A stretch of 64,000 nt of DNA from Pelomonas baiyunensis (GCF_043555935.1 NZ_JBIGIB010000004.1:372001-436000), one strand, 5' to 3'. Positions 35,329 to 45,045 are shown, counted from the stretch's first letter. A program made the numbers and translations. The notes: generated by a model not told the origin, from the letters alone.

Positions 35329-37281
35329 ATGCTCCGTCGCCCTGCCCTTCTGCTCCTGACCTGTGCCACGCTGGCCGCCTGGGCCGCCCCGGCCGCACCC
35401 ACGGCGCCGCCCGTGGAAACCGGTTCCATCCTGCAGGCCTGGCCGGCCCGCAAGCCGGTGCGAGACCCGGCGCTGGAAGCCCGTGTGGAGGCAGCGCTGA
35501 AGGGCTTGAACCTGCGCCAGAAGGTGGGCCAGATCACGCAACCGGAGATCCGCGCGATCACGCCTGACGAAGTGCGCGAGTACGCCATCGGCACCGTGCT
35601 GAATGGCGGCGGCGGCTGGCCCGGCCAGAACCGCGCGGCCACGCCGGCGCAATGGCGCGAGCTGTCGGAGAAGTTCCAGGCCGCTGCGCTGCAGGCCACG
35701 CCGGGCATCCCGTTGATCTGGGGCACCGACGCCGTGCACGGCCACAACAACGTGCGCGGGGCCACGCTCTTCCCGCACAACATCGCGCTCGGCGCCACGG
35801 GCGACGCCGACCTGGTGCGCGACATCGGCCGCGCCACCGCCCGCGCGGTGCGCGCCTCGGGCCTGCACTGGGCCTTCGCCCCCACGCTCGCCGTGGTGCA
35901 GGACGTGCGCTGGGGCCGCACCTACGAGAGCTTCGGCACCGACCCCGCGCTGGTGCGCCGCCTGGGCCAGGCCGCGGTGGAAGGCCTGCAAGACGGCCTG
36001 AAGGACGGCCGCGGCGTGCTGGCCACGGCCAAGCACTACATCGGCGACGGCGGCACCCGCCGCGGCATCGACCAGGGCGTGACCCAGGCCACCCCGACCG
36101 ACCTGGCACGCGTGCACGGTGCCGGCTACCTGGGCGCGCTGGACGCCGGCGTGCTCACGGTCATGGCCTCGTTCAGCAGCTGGACCGACACGGCCGGCTA
36201 CGTCGAGCACGGCAAGATGCACGGCAACGCAACCTTGCTGGACGACCTGCTCAAGCAGCGCCTGGCGTTCGACGGCCTGGTGGTCAGCGACTGGGACGGC
36301 ATCGGCCAGCTGCCCGGCTGCAAAAACGACGACTGCCCCGCTGCCATCAACGCGGGCATCGACATCGTGATGGTGCCCTTCCACTGGAAGACCTTCTTTC
36401 ACAACACCGTGAAGGCGGTGGAGGACGGCCGCATCCCGATGGCGCGGCTGGACGACGCGGTGCGCCGCATCCTGCGCGTGAAGTTCAGCCTGGCCGTGCC
36501 CTCGGCCGTGCCCGCCACGGTGGAGGCGATGCAGGCGCCCGAGCTGGCGCGGCGCGCGGTGCGCGAGTCGCTGGTGCTGCTGAAACACACGCCCGGCCTG
36601 CTGCCCCTGAAGGCCAGCGCCCGCGTGCTGGTGGTGGGCGCCGCCGCCGACAGCCTGCCCCACCAGGCCGGCGGCTGGAGCATCACCTGGCAAGGGCGCG
36701 ACACCACCAATGCCGACTACCCGCAGGCCACCAGCCTGCTGGCCGCCCTGCGCCAGCGCCTGGGCGCCGCGCAGGTGACCTTCGATGCCGACGGCCGCCA
36801 CAGCGACCCGAAACAGTTCGACGCCGTGATCGCCGTGCTGGCCGAAACGCCCTACGCCGAGGGCGAGGGCGACGTGCGCATCACCGAGAACCTGCGCCAC
36901 AGCCGCCGCCACCCGCAAGACGCCCAGCTGCTGCAGCGCGTGGCCGGCCGCGGCACGCCGGTGGTGACGCTGCTGTACTCCGGCCGCCCGCTGTACGTGA
37001 ACGACCTGGCCAACCTGAGCGACGCCTTCATCGCCGCCTGGCAGCCGGGCAGCGAGGGCGCGGGCCTGACCGACGTGCTCATCGCCCCGGCCGCAGGCCA
37101 ACCCTGGCCCGGCTTCACCGGCCGCCTGTCGTTCCCGTGGCCGGCCGCGCCCTGCCAGTTCAGCACGCATGAAGCCAAGCCCTGGTGGCCGGTGGGCGGC
37201 GGCCTCAGCGGCAAGGAAACCACGGCCCGCACCGCGCGCCTGCCCGAGCCGGCCGACCCGCAGCCCATCTGCCCGCTGTGA
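35329..37281 (+). CDS. GH3 beta-glucosidase, exported
   Basis: 650 residues from ATG 35329, with a signal peptide (MLRRPALLLLTCATLAAWAAP). The GH3 N-terminal barrel (about 55-375) includes GIPLIWGTDAVHGHNN, KHYIGDGGT and the nucleophile Asp in LVVSDWDGIGQ near residue 322; the C-terminal alpha/beta domain follows (to about 605). It resembles exo-1,3/1,4-beta-glucan glucohydrolases but ends early, lacking their extra C-terminal beta domain. It would trim glucan oligomers in the periplasm. The sequence around 35414-35428 repeats the operator (see findings). Confidence 0.93.
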   Translation: MLRRPALLLLTCATLAAWAAPAAPTAPPVETGSILQAWPARKPVRDPALEARVEAALKGLNLRQKVGQITQPEIRAITPDEVREYAIGTVLNGGGGWPGQNRAATPAQWRELSEKFQAAALQATPGIPLIWGTDAVHGHNNVRGATLFPHNIALGATGDADLVRDIGRATARAVRASGLHWAFAPTLAVVQDVRWGRTYESFGTDPALVRRLGQAAVEGLQDGLKDGRGVLATAKHYIGDGGTRRGIDQGVTQATPTDLARVHGAGYLGALDAGVLTVMASFSSWTDTAGYVEHGKMHGNATLLDDLLKQRLAFDGLVVSDWDGIGQLPGCKNDDCPAAINAGIDIVMVPFHWKTFFHNTVKAVEDGRIPMARLDDAVRRILRVKFSLAVPSAVPATVEAMQAPELARRAVRESLVLLKHTPGLLPLKASARVLVVGAAADSLPHQAGGWSITWQGRDTTNADYPQATSLLAALRQRLGAAQVTFDADGRHSDPKQFDAVIAVLAETPYAEGEGDVRITENLRHSRRHPQDAQLLQRVAGRGTPVVTLLYSGRPLYVNDLANLSDAFIAAWQPGSEGAGLTDVLIAPAAGQPWPGFTGRLSFPWPAAPCQFSTHEAKPWWPVGGGLSGKETTARTARLPEPADPQPICPL

Positions 37282-37323
37282 AGACCCCTGTGATCCAATC
37301 CGGCTCGTCGAGATAGGGGACGC

Positions 37324-38346
37324 ATGGCAACGATCAAGGACGTGGCACGGCTGGCCGGTGTGGGCGTGGGCACCGCTTCACGCGTCATCAGCGGAAACGG
37401 TTCCGTGGCCCCGGCCACCGCCGAGCGGGTGCGCCAGGTCATCGCCCAGCTGAAGTTCCGCCCCTCGCAGACCGCACGCTCGCTGGGGGCCGGCACGTCC
37501 AAGCTGATCGGCGTCTACATCCCCTTCCTGCGCGGCACCTACTACACGCCCATCCTGCGCGCCATCGACCTGGTGCTGCGCGCCAAGGGCCTGCACATGG
37601 TGGTGGCGTTCGGCGAGGGCATCGAGGACGAGCGCGTCGAAACCAACGACGGCATGCGCTTCCTGCTGGACCGCGACTGCGACGGCCTGGTGGTGCTGTC
37701 CAACGCCCTGCAAGACGAAGACCTCAAGGCCCTGGGCCCCGCCGCCCGCCAGGTGGTGGTGCTGAACCGCCACTTCGACCGCATCAAAGAGCAGTGCTTC
37801 ACCGCCGACCACGTGCAAGGCGGCGTGCAGGCCGCGCGGGCGCTGCTGCAGCACAAGCACAAAGACATCGCCGTGGTGTCTGGCCCCACCACCTCGCCCG
37901 ACAACGTGGCGCGCCTGTCCGGCTTCATGGGCGAGCTCGCGCTGCGCGGGCATGACGTCTCCAAGGTGCTGACCGTGCCGGGCGACTTCTCCAACCAGGC
38001 CGGCTGGGACGCGGCCGACGTGCTGCTGAAGCTGAAGAAACTGCCCACCGCGGTGTTCTGCGCCAACGATGAAATGGCCATCGGCCTGCTCGCGCACTTC
38101 CAGGAGCGCGGCGTGTCGGTGCCGCACCAGGTGTCGGTGCTGGGCTACGACGACTCGCCCAGCGCCGAGTTCGCCGCCCCGCGCCTGACCTCGGTGCACG
38201 TGCCCAGCCACGAGGTGACGCTGGCGGGCCTGCACTGGCTGCTCAACCGCTGCTACGGGCTGGACCTGCCCGTGTCGCGCCAGTTCGAGATCGGCGTGAC
38301 CTGGCGCGCCTCGGTGGCCGCCCCCCCATCTCGTCAACGCCGCTGA
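37324..38346 (+). CDS. LacI-family transcriptional regulator of the glycan locus
   Basis: 340 residues. N-terminal HTH (ATIKDVARLAGVGVGTASRVISG, then the hinge helix QTARSLG) and a periplasmic-binding-protein-like sugar domain (about 60-330; IGVYIPFLRGTYYTPILRAI, FTADHVQGGVQAARALL, VLGYDDSPSAEFAAPRLTSV). It follows GH3 by 42 bp. It is expected to bind the palindrome at 35201 and release it on binding a glucan-derived sugar. The codons for SGNGSV in its own HTH region form a near-copy of that operator, hinting at autoregulation. Confidence 0.93.
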   Translation: MATIKDVARLAGVGVGTASRVISGNGSVAPATAERVRQVIAQLKFRPSQTARSLGAGTSKLIGVYIPFLRGTYYTPILRAIDLVLRAKGLHMVVAFGEGIEDERVETNDGMRFLLDRDCDGLVVLSNALQDEDLKALGPAARQVVVLNRHFDRIKEQCFTADHVQGGVQAARALLQHKHKDIAVVSGPTTSPDNVARLSGFMGELALRGHDVSKVLTVPGDFSNQAGWDAADVLLKLKKLPTAVFCANDEMAIGLLAHFQERGVSVPHQVSVLGYDDSPSAEFAAPRLTSVHVPSHEVTLAGLHWLLNRCYGLDLPVSRQFEIGVTWRASVAAPPSRQRR

Positions 38347-38408
38347 AGCCGCCAGCGGCCACAATCCGGGGCTCGACCTCCGAGCAGCCCCTCTCCGCCG
38401 CCTCTCCC

Positions 38409-39692
38409 ATGTCCCATCGCGTCCTGACCGGCATCACCACGACCGGCACCCTGCACCTCGGCAACTACGTCGGCGCCATCCGCCCCGCCATCGCGGCCAG
38501 CCGCGCCAGCGGCGTGGAGAGCTTCTTCTTCATGGCGGACTTTCACGCCCTGATCAAGTGCGACGACCCGGACCGCCTGGCCCACTCCAGCCGCTCCATC
38601 GCCGCCACCTGGATCGCCGCCGGCCTGGACACCGACCGCGTGACGCTCTACCGCCAGAGCGACATCCCCGAGATCCCGGAACTGACCTGGCTGCTGACCT
38701 GCGTCACCGCCAAGGGCCAGATGAACCGCGCCCACGCCTACAAGGCCGCGGTGGATGCCGCCACGGCCGCCGGCGAGGAGCCGGACGCCCACGTCAGCAT
38801 GGGCCTGTTCAGCTACCCGGTGCTGATGGCGGCCGACATCCTGATGTTCAACGCGCACAAAGTGCCGGTGGGCAAGGACCAGGTGCAGCACATCGAGATG
38901 GCACGCGACGTGGCCCAGCGCTTCAACCACCTCTTCGGCCGCGGCCAGGAGCTGTTCGTGCTGCCCGAGGCGGTGGTGGACGCCGAAATGGAGCTGCTGC
39001 CCGGCCTGGACGGCCGCAAGATGAGCAAGAGCTATGACAACGTCATTCCGCTCTTCGAGGGCGGCGCGCAGGCGCTGAAGGACGCCATCGCCCGCGTCGT
39101 CACCGACAGCAAGCTGCCGGGCGAGCCCAAGGACCCGGAAGGCCAGACGCTGGTCACGCTGTACGACGCCTTCGCCACGCCCGAGCAGCGCGCCGCGTTC
39201 CGCGCAGCGCTGCGCGCCGGCCTGGGCTGGGGCGAGGCCAAGCAACAGCTGGTGGCACTGATCGACGGCCAGATCGGCCCGATGCGCGCGCGCTACGCCG
39301 AGCTGATGGCGCACCCGGAGCAACTGGAGGCCATCCTGCAGGCCGGTGCCGTCAAGGCGCGGGCCATCGCCGTGCCGTTCCTGAAGACGCTGCGCGAGGC
39401 CTGCGGCCTGCGCCCGTACACCGCCACCGCCAGCACCGCGGCAGCCAAGGCCGAGAAGGTGGCCCAGCCGGTGTTCAAGCAGTACCGCGAGGCGGACGGC
39501 AAGTTCTATTTCAAGCTGCTGTCGGCCGACGGCACGCTGCTGCTGCAAAGCCACGCCTTCGAGCAAGGCCGCGACGCGGGCCAGTGGGTGGCGCGCCTGA
39601 AGCGCGAGGGCTGGGTGGCGGATGCCCCGGTGCAGCGCGAGGCCTCCGAGGCCGACGTGGCCGCGGCGCTGGCGGCCTTCCAGGAGGCCTGA
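38409..39692 (+). CDS. trpS: Tryptophanyl-tRNA synthetase with a C-terminal extension
   Basis: 427 residues. The class I signatures are TLHLGNY near residue 16 (HIGH equivalent) and KMSKS near 204. The core ends near residue 330 (TLREACGLRP). An Ala-rich linker then leads to an extra ~60-residue domain (FKQYREADGKFYFKLLSADG...WVARLKREGW), a beta-rich stretch reminiscent of DUF1508/YegP repeats, which E. coli TrpS (334 residues) lacks. Its role is unknown. The gene lies 62 bp after lacI and is probably transcribed separately. Confidence 0.95.
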   Translation: MSHRVLTGITTTGTLHLGNYVGAIRPAIAASRASGVESFFFMADFHALIKCDDPDRLAHSSRSIAATWIAAGLDTDRVTLYRQSDIPEIPELTWLLTCVTAKGQMNRAHAYKAAVDAATAAGEEPDAHVSMGLFSYPVLMAADILMFNAHKVPVGKDQVQHIEMARDVAQRFNHLFGRGQELFVLPEAVVDAEMELLPGLDGRKMSKSYDNVIPLFEGGAQALKDAIARVVTDSKLPGEPKDPEGQTLVTLYDAFATPEQRAAFRAALRAGLGWGEAKQQLVALIDGQIGPMRARYAELMAHPEQLEAILQAGAVKARAIAVPFLKTLREACGLRPYTATASTAAAKAEKVAQPVFKQYREADGKFYFKLLSADGTLLLQSHAFEQGRDAGQWVARLKREGWVADAPVQREASEADVAAALAAFQEA

Positions 39693-39729
39693 GCCGGCGT
39701 GATGGTCCACGTGACACGGGCCCGTTGAC

Positions 39730-40314
39730 ATGGCGCAGGTGACCGAACTGCTGCAAGGCACGGCCCGCGGCGACCCGGCGGCGCTGCAAGCGCTCTACGC
39801 GCTGCTGTACCCCGAGATCAAGCGCATCGCGCGGCTGCGTCTGGCGCGCAGCGGCAGCCACGGCCGCCCCGCCGGGCTGGACACCACGGCGCTGGTGCAC
39901 GAGGGCTTTCTGCGCATGGCCGACCAGCAAGGCGTGCAGGGCGAGTCGCGCGGCCAGTTCTTCGCCTACATCGGCCGGGTGCTGCGGTCGGTGGTGATCG
40001 ACCACCTGCGCACCGAGGGTCGCGACAAGCGCGGCGGCGACGCGGTGATGGTCACGCTGTCGGCCGCGGCCGATGTGGCCGATGGCGGCAGCCCAGCGAT
40101 GGACATCGTCCACCTGGACCGCGCCCTGGCCCGCATGCAAACGCTGGACGCCGGCTTGTACGAGTTGATCGAGATGGTGGGCTTTGCCGGCTTGACGCTG
40201 GCCGAGGTGGCCGAGGTGCGCGGCGTGTCCACCCGCAGCATCAACCGCGAGCTGCTCAAGGCCCGCGCGCTGCTGCAGGAACTGCTGGGCGACACGCCCG
40301 ACACGGTGTACTGA
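39730..40314 (+). CDS. ECF sigma factor of the kinase-linked TIGR02999 type
   Basis: 194 residues. Sigma-2 region (about 20-100: ALYALLYPEIKRIARLRLAR..., HEGFLRMADQ, FFAYIGRVLRSVVIDHLR) and sigma-4 region (about 135-190: LAEVAEVRGVSTRSINRELLKARALL). No anti-sigma gene is nearby. Instead a membrane Ser/Thr kinase gene starts 52 bp downstream. ECF groups of this type are controlled by their partner kinase: EcfP/PknT in Vibrio parahaemolyticus is the studied case, where threonine phosphorylation activates the sigma factor. No other start is possible because of an upstream in-frame stop at 39712. Confidence 0.87.
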   Translation: MAQVTELLQGTARGDPAALQALYALLYPEIKRIARLRLARSGSHGRPAGLDTTALVHEGFLRMADQQGVQGESRGQFFAYIGRVLRSVVIDHLRTEGRDKRGGDAVMVTLSAAADVADGGSPAMDIVHLDRALARMQTLDAGLYELIEMVGFAGLTLAEVAEVRGVSTRSINRELLKARALLQELLGDTPDTVY

Positions 40315-40366
40315 TGCGCCGCGGGGCCGCCCTGACCGGCTCGGACGGCTCGGCCCGGAGTCAGCC

Positions 40367-43225
40367 ATGACGCCCGAGCCTACCCCTGGCCCCGGCCCCG
40401 GCCCTGGCCCCGGCCCTGACCGCGCGCCCGGCCTGAGCGCGGCCGACTGGCCCCGCCTGTCGGCGCTGTTCGACGAACTCGCCGCCCTGCCGCCCGAGGC
40501 GCGCGCCGACCGCCTGGCCACGGTGCAGCCGCCGGCCCTGGCCGAGCGGCTGCAGCGCATGCTGGCCAGCCTGCCGGCCGACGACGCCGCCACCGCGCGG
40601 CTGGACCTGCCGGGCTTCAAGTCTCCGCTGTCGCGTGCGCTGGGTGCACCGCCCGCCGCCCCCGCGCCGCCCCAGCCCGGCGACCGATTCGGCCCCTGGC
40701 GGCTGGAGGCGCTGCTGGGCGAAGGCGGCATGGGCCAGGTCTGGCGCGCACGGCGGGCCGACGGGCTGTACGACGGCGAAGCGGCCATCAAGCTGCTGCG
40801 CGGTGACCTGGCCTCGGCCGGCCTGGCCGCACGCTTTGCCCGCGAGCGCAACCTGCTCGGCCGGCTGACCCACCCCGGCATTGCCCGGCTGCTGGACGCC
40901 GGCGAACAAGACGGCCGCGCCTACCTGGTGCTGGAGTACGTGCCGGGCCAGACGCTGGCCGACTACACCCGCGAGCACGACCTGACCCTGGACGCCCGGG
41001 TGCGGCTGATGGTGCAGGTGGCCCGGGCGGTGGAGCACGCCCACGCCCAACTCATCGTGCACCGCGACCTCAAGCCCAGCAACGTGATGGTGGACGCCCA
41101 TGGCGGCACCAAGCTGCTGGACTTCGGCATCGCCGGGCTGCTGGACGACTCCGGCCAGCAGGCCGACCACCAGCTCACCCTGCTGGCCGGGCGGCGCCTG
41201 ACGCCGGCCTATGCCGCGCCGGAGCAGATCACCGGCGACACCATGGGCGTGGCCAGCGACATCTACTCGCTGGGCGTGATGCTGTACGAACTGGCCAGTG
41301 GCGAGTTGCCTTTCGGCACCCGCAGCGGCAGCCGCACGGCGCTGGAGCACGCGGTGCTGCACGGCGAAGCCAAGCGCATTTCCCGCACCGTGCGCACCGA
41401 AGACACCGACGCGCCGCTGACCGGCACCGGCGGGCCAGCCGCCCGCGCCAGCGGCCCGGGCCGCCCGCTGGACGCCGCACGCGCCCGGGGCGACCTGGAA
41501 GCCGTGGCTGCCAAGGCCCTGCGCCGCGCGCCGGCCGAGCGCTACGCCAGCGTGGGCGGCTTCATCGACGACCTGGAGCGCTGGCTGACGCAGCGGCCGG
41601 TCAGCGTGCGGGCCGAAGACTGGCGGCACCGCGTGCACCTGTGGGTGCGGCGCAATGCGGTGGTGGCGGCGGCCGGCACGCTGGTGTTCGTGGCCCTGAG
41701 CGCCGGCCTGGCCGTGAGCCTGTGGCAGCGCGAGCAGGCCCAGCTCGCGGCCCGCCAGTCGGAAGAAGTGACCCAATACCTGACCGAGCTGCTGGCGTCG
41801 GCCAGCCCGGAGAAGCACGGTGGCCACATCCCCAGCATCTTCGAGGTGCTGGAAACCAGCCGCGGCACGCTGCGCGAACGATTCGCGCACGACGACCTCA
41901 CCTACGCCCGCGTGCTGGAGGTGATGGCCGCCACCTACGACGAGATGAACCGGCAGGACATCTCCATCCCGCTGGCCCGCGAGTTCGTGGAAGCCCGCCG
42001 CCGCCTCTGGGGCGACGACGACCTGCGCACGCTGCGCGCCCAGCTGCGCCTGGCCCGCACCTACACGGCGCTGGGCTCGCCCATGGAGGTGATCGCCATC
42101 GGCGAGCAGGTGCTGCCCCGCCTGGACCCGGCCGCCGCCCCGGGCGACTACGAGAACCTGCTGTACCAACTGCTGGTGGCCTACGGCAACGTGGGCCGCT
42201 TTGCCGAAGCGGAGGCCATGCGCGAGAAGGCCTGGGCGCTGGTGCAAGAGCGCTACCAACCCAGCGACTACGAGTACCAGTTCTTCCGCATGTACGTGTT
42301 CACGCTGCGCCACAACCAGGAGCGCTGGCACGACGCCGAGGCCGAACTGCTGCCGCTGGTGGCCGCCGGCCAGCACGCGGACGTGAAGTTCGCGCGCTTT
42401 GCGCACCGCGCCGAGCAAATGCTGTGGGTGGTGCAGACCCGCCTGGGCCAGCCCGGCATCACGGCCGAGCAGGCGCTGGAGCGCGCCGACGCCATGGACG
42501 CCCTGCTGGGCCCCGGCAACTCCAGCAGCCAGCGCCAGCTCAACGACCTGACCCGCATGTTGCTGGACCGGGGCGACTACCGCCGCGCCGCCGAGGTGCA
42601 GGCGCTGCTGGCCCGTCGCCTGCCCGAGAGCGCCGCACTCAACCTCGCGCTGCGCCTGCCCCGCGAGGCCGTGGCCCTGCTGGCCGACACGCTGGCCCAT
42701 CCGCAACACCCCGCCGACTTGCGCGCCCGTGCCAAGCGCTTGAGCGACGAGCTGCTGTCGGGCCAACTGCCAGCCGGCCCGCCCTGGGCCGAAGCCGTGG
42801 CCACCACGGCGCGCGCCGCCCTGGCCCTGAACGATCTGGGCCTGGCCGCACGGCTGCTCGCCCCGCTGCAGGCCATGCAAGGCCAGGGCTGGATGGCGGG
42901 CTACGCCAGCTGGCGCACCCGCGTCGGGCAGATGAGCGCTGAGCTGGACCGGGCACGCGGCGACGCCGCCCGCGGCCTGCCCGCCCTGCGGGAACGCCTG
43001 GCACACCTGGATGGCTTGCCCCCACCCCAGGGCGTGCTGCACTGGCGCGCCCAATTGAGCCTGGCCGCCAGCCTGGTGGCCACCCAGGCGCCAGACGCCC
43101 ACCAAGCCCTGGCCCGGGCCGACGCCCTGCGACCCGACTGGCTGCCGCCCGGCCACCCCATGGACGCGCTGCGGGCCGCGTTGGGCCGAGGCAGCAGCAG
43201 CGCGCCCTGGGCGGGCCAGTTCTAG
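40367..43225 (+). CDS. Membrane Ser/Thr protein kinase with TPR-like periplasmic domain
   Basis: 952 residues. It begins with a Pro-Gly repeat and an N-terminal helical segment (about 20-95). The kinase domain spans about 105-405 with every catalytic motif: GEGGMG near 118, AIK near 141, HRDLKPSN near 232, DFG near 254, AAPEQ near 285. One membrane helix follows (about 428-451, AVVAAAGTLVFVALSAGLAVSLW), then ~500 residues of helical repeats (TPR-like) outside the membrane. It is thus an intact receptor kinase, probably controlling the adjacent ECF sigma factor by phosphorylation. Confidence 0.92.
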   Translation: MTPEPTPGPGPGPGPGPDRAPGLSAADWPRLSALFDELAALPPEARADRLATVQPPALAERLQRMLASLPADDAATARLDLPGFKSPLSRALGAPPAAPAPPQPGDRFGPWRLEALLGEGGMGQVWRARRADGLYDGEAAIKLLRGDLASAGLAARFARERNLLGRLTHPGIARLLDAGEQDGRAYLVLEYVPGQTLADYTREHDLTLDARVRLMVQVARAVEHAHAQLIVHRDLKPSNVMVDAHGGTKLLDFGIAGLLDDSGQQADHQLTLLAGRRLTPAYAAPEQITGDTMGVASDIYSLGVMLYELASGELPFGTRSGSRTALEHAVLHGEAKRISRTVRTEDTDAPLTGTGGPAARASGPGRPLDAARARGDLEAVAAKALRRAPAERYASVGGFIDDLERWLTQRPVSVRAEDWRHRVHLWVRRNAVVAAAGTLVFVALSAGLAVSLWQREQAQLAARQSEEVTQYLTELLASASPEKHGGHIPSIFEVLETSRGTLRERFAHDDLTYARVLEVMAATYDEMNRQDISIPLAREFVEARRRLWGDDDLRTLRAQLRLARTYTALGSPMEVIAIGEQVLPRLDPAAAPGDYENLLYQLLVAYGNVGRFAEAEAMREKAWALVQERYQPSDYEYQFFRMYVFTLRHNQERWHDAEAELLPLVAAGQHADVKFARFAHRAEQMLWVVQTRLGQPGITAEQALERADAMDALLGPGNSSSQRQLNDLTRMLLDRGDYRRAAEVQALLARRLPESAALNLALRLPREAVALLADTLAHPQHPADLRARAKRLSDELLSGQLPAGPPWAEAVATTARAALALNDLGLAARLLAPLQAMQGQGWMAGYASWRTRVGQMSAELDRARGDAARGLPALRERLAHLDGLPPPQGVLHWRAQLSLAASLVATQAPDAHQALARADALRPDWLPPGHPMDALRAALGRGSSSAPWAGQF

Positions 43226-43308
43226 AGCCCTTCCTCTAGGCCTTTCGGGCATCTGGTCACGGTCAGAGGTGTTTTCCCGTAGCACCTCAGTGTTTACACC
43301 CGGTTAAC

Positions 43309-43323
43309 TTTCGGATTCCGAAA
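43309..43323. promoter_or_regulatory. Inverted repeat upstream of the acyl-CoA ligase gene
   Basis: TTTCGG-att-CCGAAA has perfect 6-bp arms and ends 21 bp before ATG 43345. It overlaps the likely promoter/leader. The binding protein is unknown; the position suits a repressor of the ligase gene. Confidence 0.4.
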
Positions 43324-43344
43324 AGTAGACCCCAGGAGACCGAC

Positions 43345-45045
43345 ATGGCCACCATCGCCGCCGACCACCTTGCCCTGCAACGCCTCTACCACTGGGAGCG
43401 CACGGCGGGTTCGACCGTGACGTTGACCCAACCCATGGGCGGTGCGGACGTCAAAGACTTCACCTGGGCCCAGGTGGGCGACCAGGTGCGCCGCATGGCC
43501 GCCTTCCTGAAGGCCAAGGGCGCGGCCGAAGGCTGGCCGGCGGACGCCAAGGTGGCCATCCTGTCCAAGAACTGCGCCTGGTGGCTGATGACCGACCTGG
43601 CCATCTGGATGGCCGGCTACGTCAGCGTGCCGCTGTACCCCACGCTCGCACCCGAGACGATCACGCAGATCCTGGAGCACAGCGAGTCGCGCTTCATCTT
43701 CATCGGCAAGCTCGACGGCTGGGAAGGCATGAAGCCCGGCGTGCCCAAGACCCTGCCCGGTGCCAGCTATGCGCTCTCGCCCGACGACGCCAAGAAGGCC
43801 TACGAAGGCTGGGACGCCATTTGCGCCCGCACCCAGCCCATGAAGGAGTCGCCGGTGCGCGGCGCGGACGAGCTCTGCACCCTCATCTACACCTCCGGCA
43901 CGACCGGCCTGCCCAAGGGCGTGATGCACACCTTCGGCGCCTTCGCCTGGGCGGTGGACGCCGGCCTGAAGCGCATTCCCATGGGCAGCGACGACCGCAT
44001 GCTGTCCTACCTGCCGCTGGCCCACGTGGTGGAGCGCACGCTGGTGGAACACGGCTGGCTGGCGCGCGGCATCAAGATCTTCTTCGCCGAATCGCTGGAC
44101 ACCTTCACCGCCGACCTGCAGCGCGCCCTGCCCACCATCTTCTTCTCGGTGCCGCGCCTGTGGGTGAAGTTCCAGCAGGGCATCCAGGCCAAGATGCCGC
44201 AGCAAAAGCTCAACAAGCTGCTGCGCCTGCCCATCATCGGCGGCCTGGTGCGCAAGAAGGTGCGCAAGGCCCTGGGCCTGAACGAATGCAAGTTCGCCGC
44301 CGGTGGCGCCGCGCCCATGCCGGTGGCCTTGCTGGAGTGGTACGCCGCGCTGGGCCTGCACATCAACGAGGGCTACGGCATGACCGAAAACCTGGCGCTG
44401 TCGCACCTGACGCTGCCGGGCAAGAACCAACGCGGCACCGTGGGCCCGGCCTACGAAGGCGTGCAGGTGCGCATCGACGCCTCCACGGGCGAGCTGCAAA
44501 TGCGCAGCCCCGCCGTGATGCTGGGCTACTACAAGGCGCCCGAGCAAACCCGCGACAGCTTCACCGAAGACGGCTGGCTGCGCACCGGCGACAAGGCCAG
44601 CCAGGACGCCCAAGGCTGCGTGCGCATCACCGGCCGCGTGAAGGACCTGTTCAAGACCAGCAAGGGCAAGTACGTGGCCCCGGCCCCGATCGAAGACCGC
44701 CTGGGCATGAACCCCAACGTGGAGGCCTGCTGCGTGGCCGGCGCCAACATGGGCCAGCCGCTGGGCATCGCGATGCTGTCGCCGCAGGGCATCGAGCGCG
44801 CCAGCAGCGAAGCCGAGCGCACCGCGCTGATGGCCGAGCTGTCCAAGCACCTGGACGACGTCAACGCCCGCCTGGACCCGCACGAACAGCTCGACACCCT
44901 GGTGCTCATCAAGACCCCTTGGACGGTGGACAACGGCTTCATCACGCCCACCTTCAAGGTCAAGCGCAACCGCATCGAAGAGGTCTACTCCGGCAGCTTC
45001 GAGGGCTGGGTGGGCAAGAAGAGCAAGGTCCAGTTCGGGGACTGA
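43345..45045 (+). CDS. AMP-binding long-chain acyl-CoA ligase
   Basis: 566 residues. It has the ANL-superfamily phosphate loop TLIYTSGTTGLPKGVMH near residue 182, the GYGMTEN adenine motif near 345, WLRTGDKA near 412, and the KGKYVAPAPIED A8-hinge region near 437. Overall it matches FadD15-like long-chain fatty acid-CoA ligases. It activates fatty acids to acyl-CoA with ATP. A strong Shine-Dalgarno (AGGAG) precedes ATG 43345. It stands alone; the catalytic C-terminal lysine region is replaced by a TFKVKRNRIEEVY segment typical of this subgroup. Confidence 0.92.
   Translation: MATIAADHLALQRLYHWERTAGSTVTLTQPMGGADVKDFTWAQVGDQVRRMAAFLKAKGAAEGWPADAKVAILSKNCAWWLMTDLAIWMAGYVSVPLYPTLAPETITQILEHSESRFIFIGKLDGWEGMKPGVPKTLPGASYALSPDDAKKAYEGWDAICARTQPMKESPVRGADELCTLIYTSGTTGLPKGVMHTFGAFAWAVDAGLKRIPMGSDDRMLSYLPLAHVVERTLVEHGWLARGIKIFFAESLDTFTADLQRALPTIFFSVPRLWVKFQQGIQAKMPQQKLNKLLRLPIIGGLVRKKVRKALGLNECKFAAGGAAPMPVALLEWYAALGLHINEGYGMTENLALSHLTLPGKNQRGTVGPAYEGVQVRIDASTGELQMRSPAVMLGYYKAPEQTRDSFTEDGWLRTGDKASQDAQGCVRITGRVKDLFKTSKGKYVAPAPIEDRLGMNPNVEACCVAGANMGQPLGIAMLSPQGIERASSEAERTALMAELSKHLDDVNARLDPHEQLDTLVLIKTPWTVDNGFITPTFKVKRNRIEEVYSGSFEGWVGKKSKVQFGD

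Noticed and set aside
40361..43285. 974-aa open frame on the minus strand
   Set aside because: Antisense to the Ser/Thr kinase gene, whose catalytic motifs are all intact. The frame has low-complexity composition and no recognisable domain.
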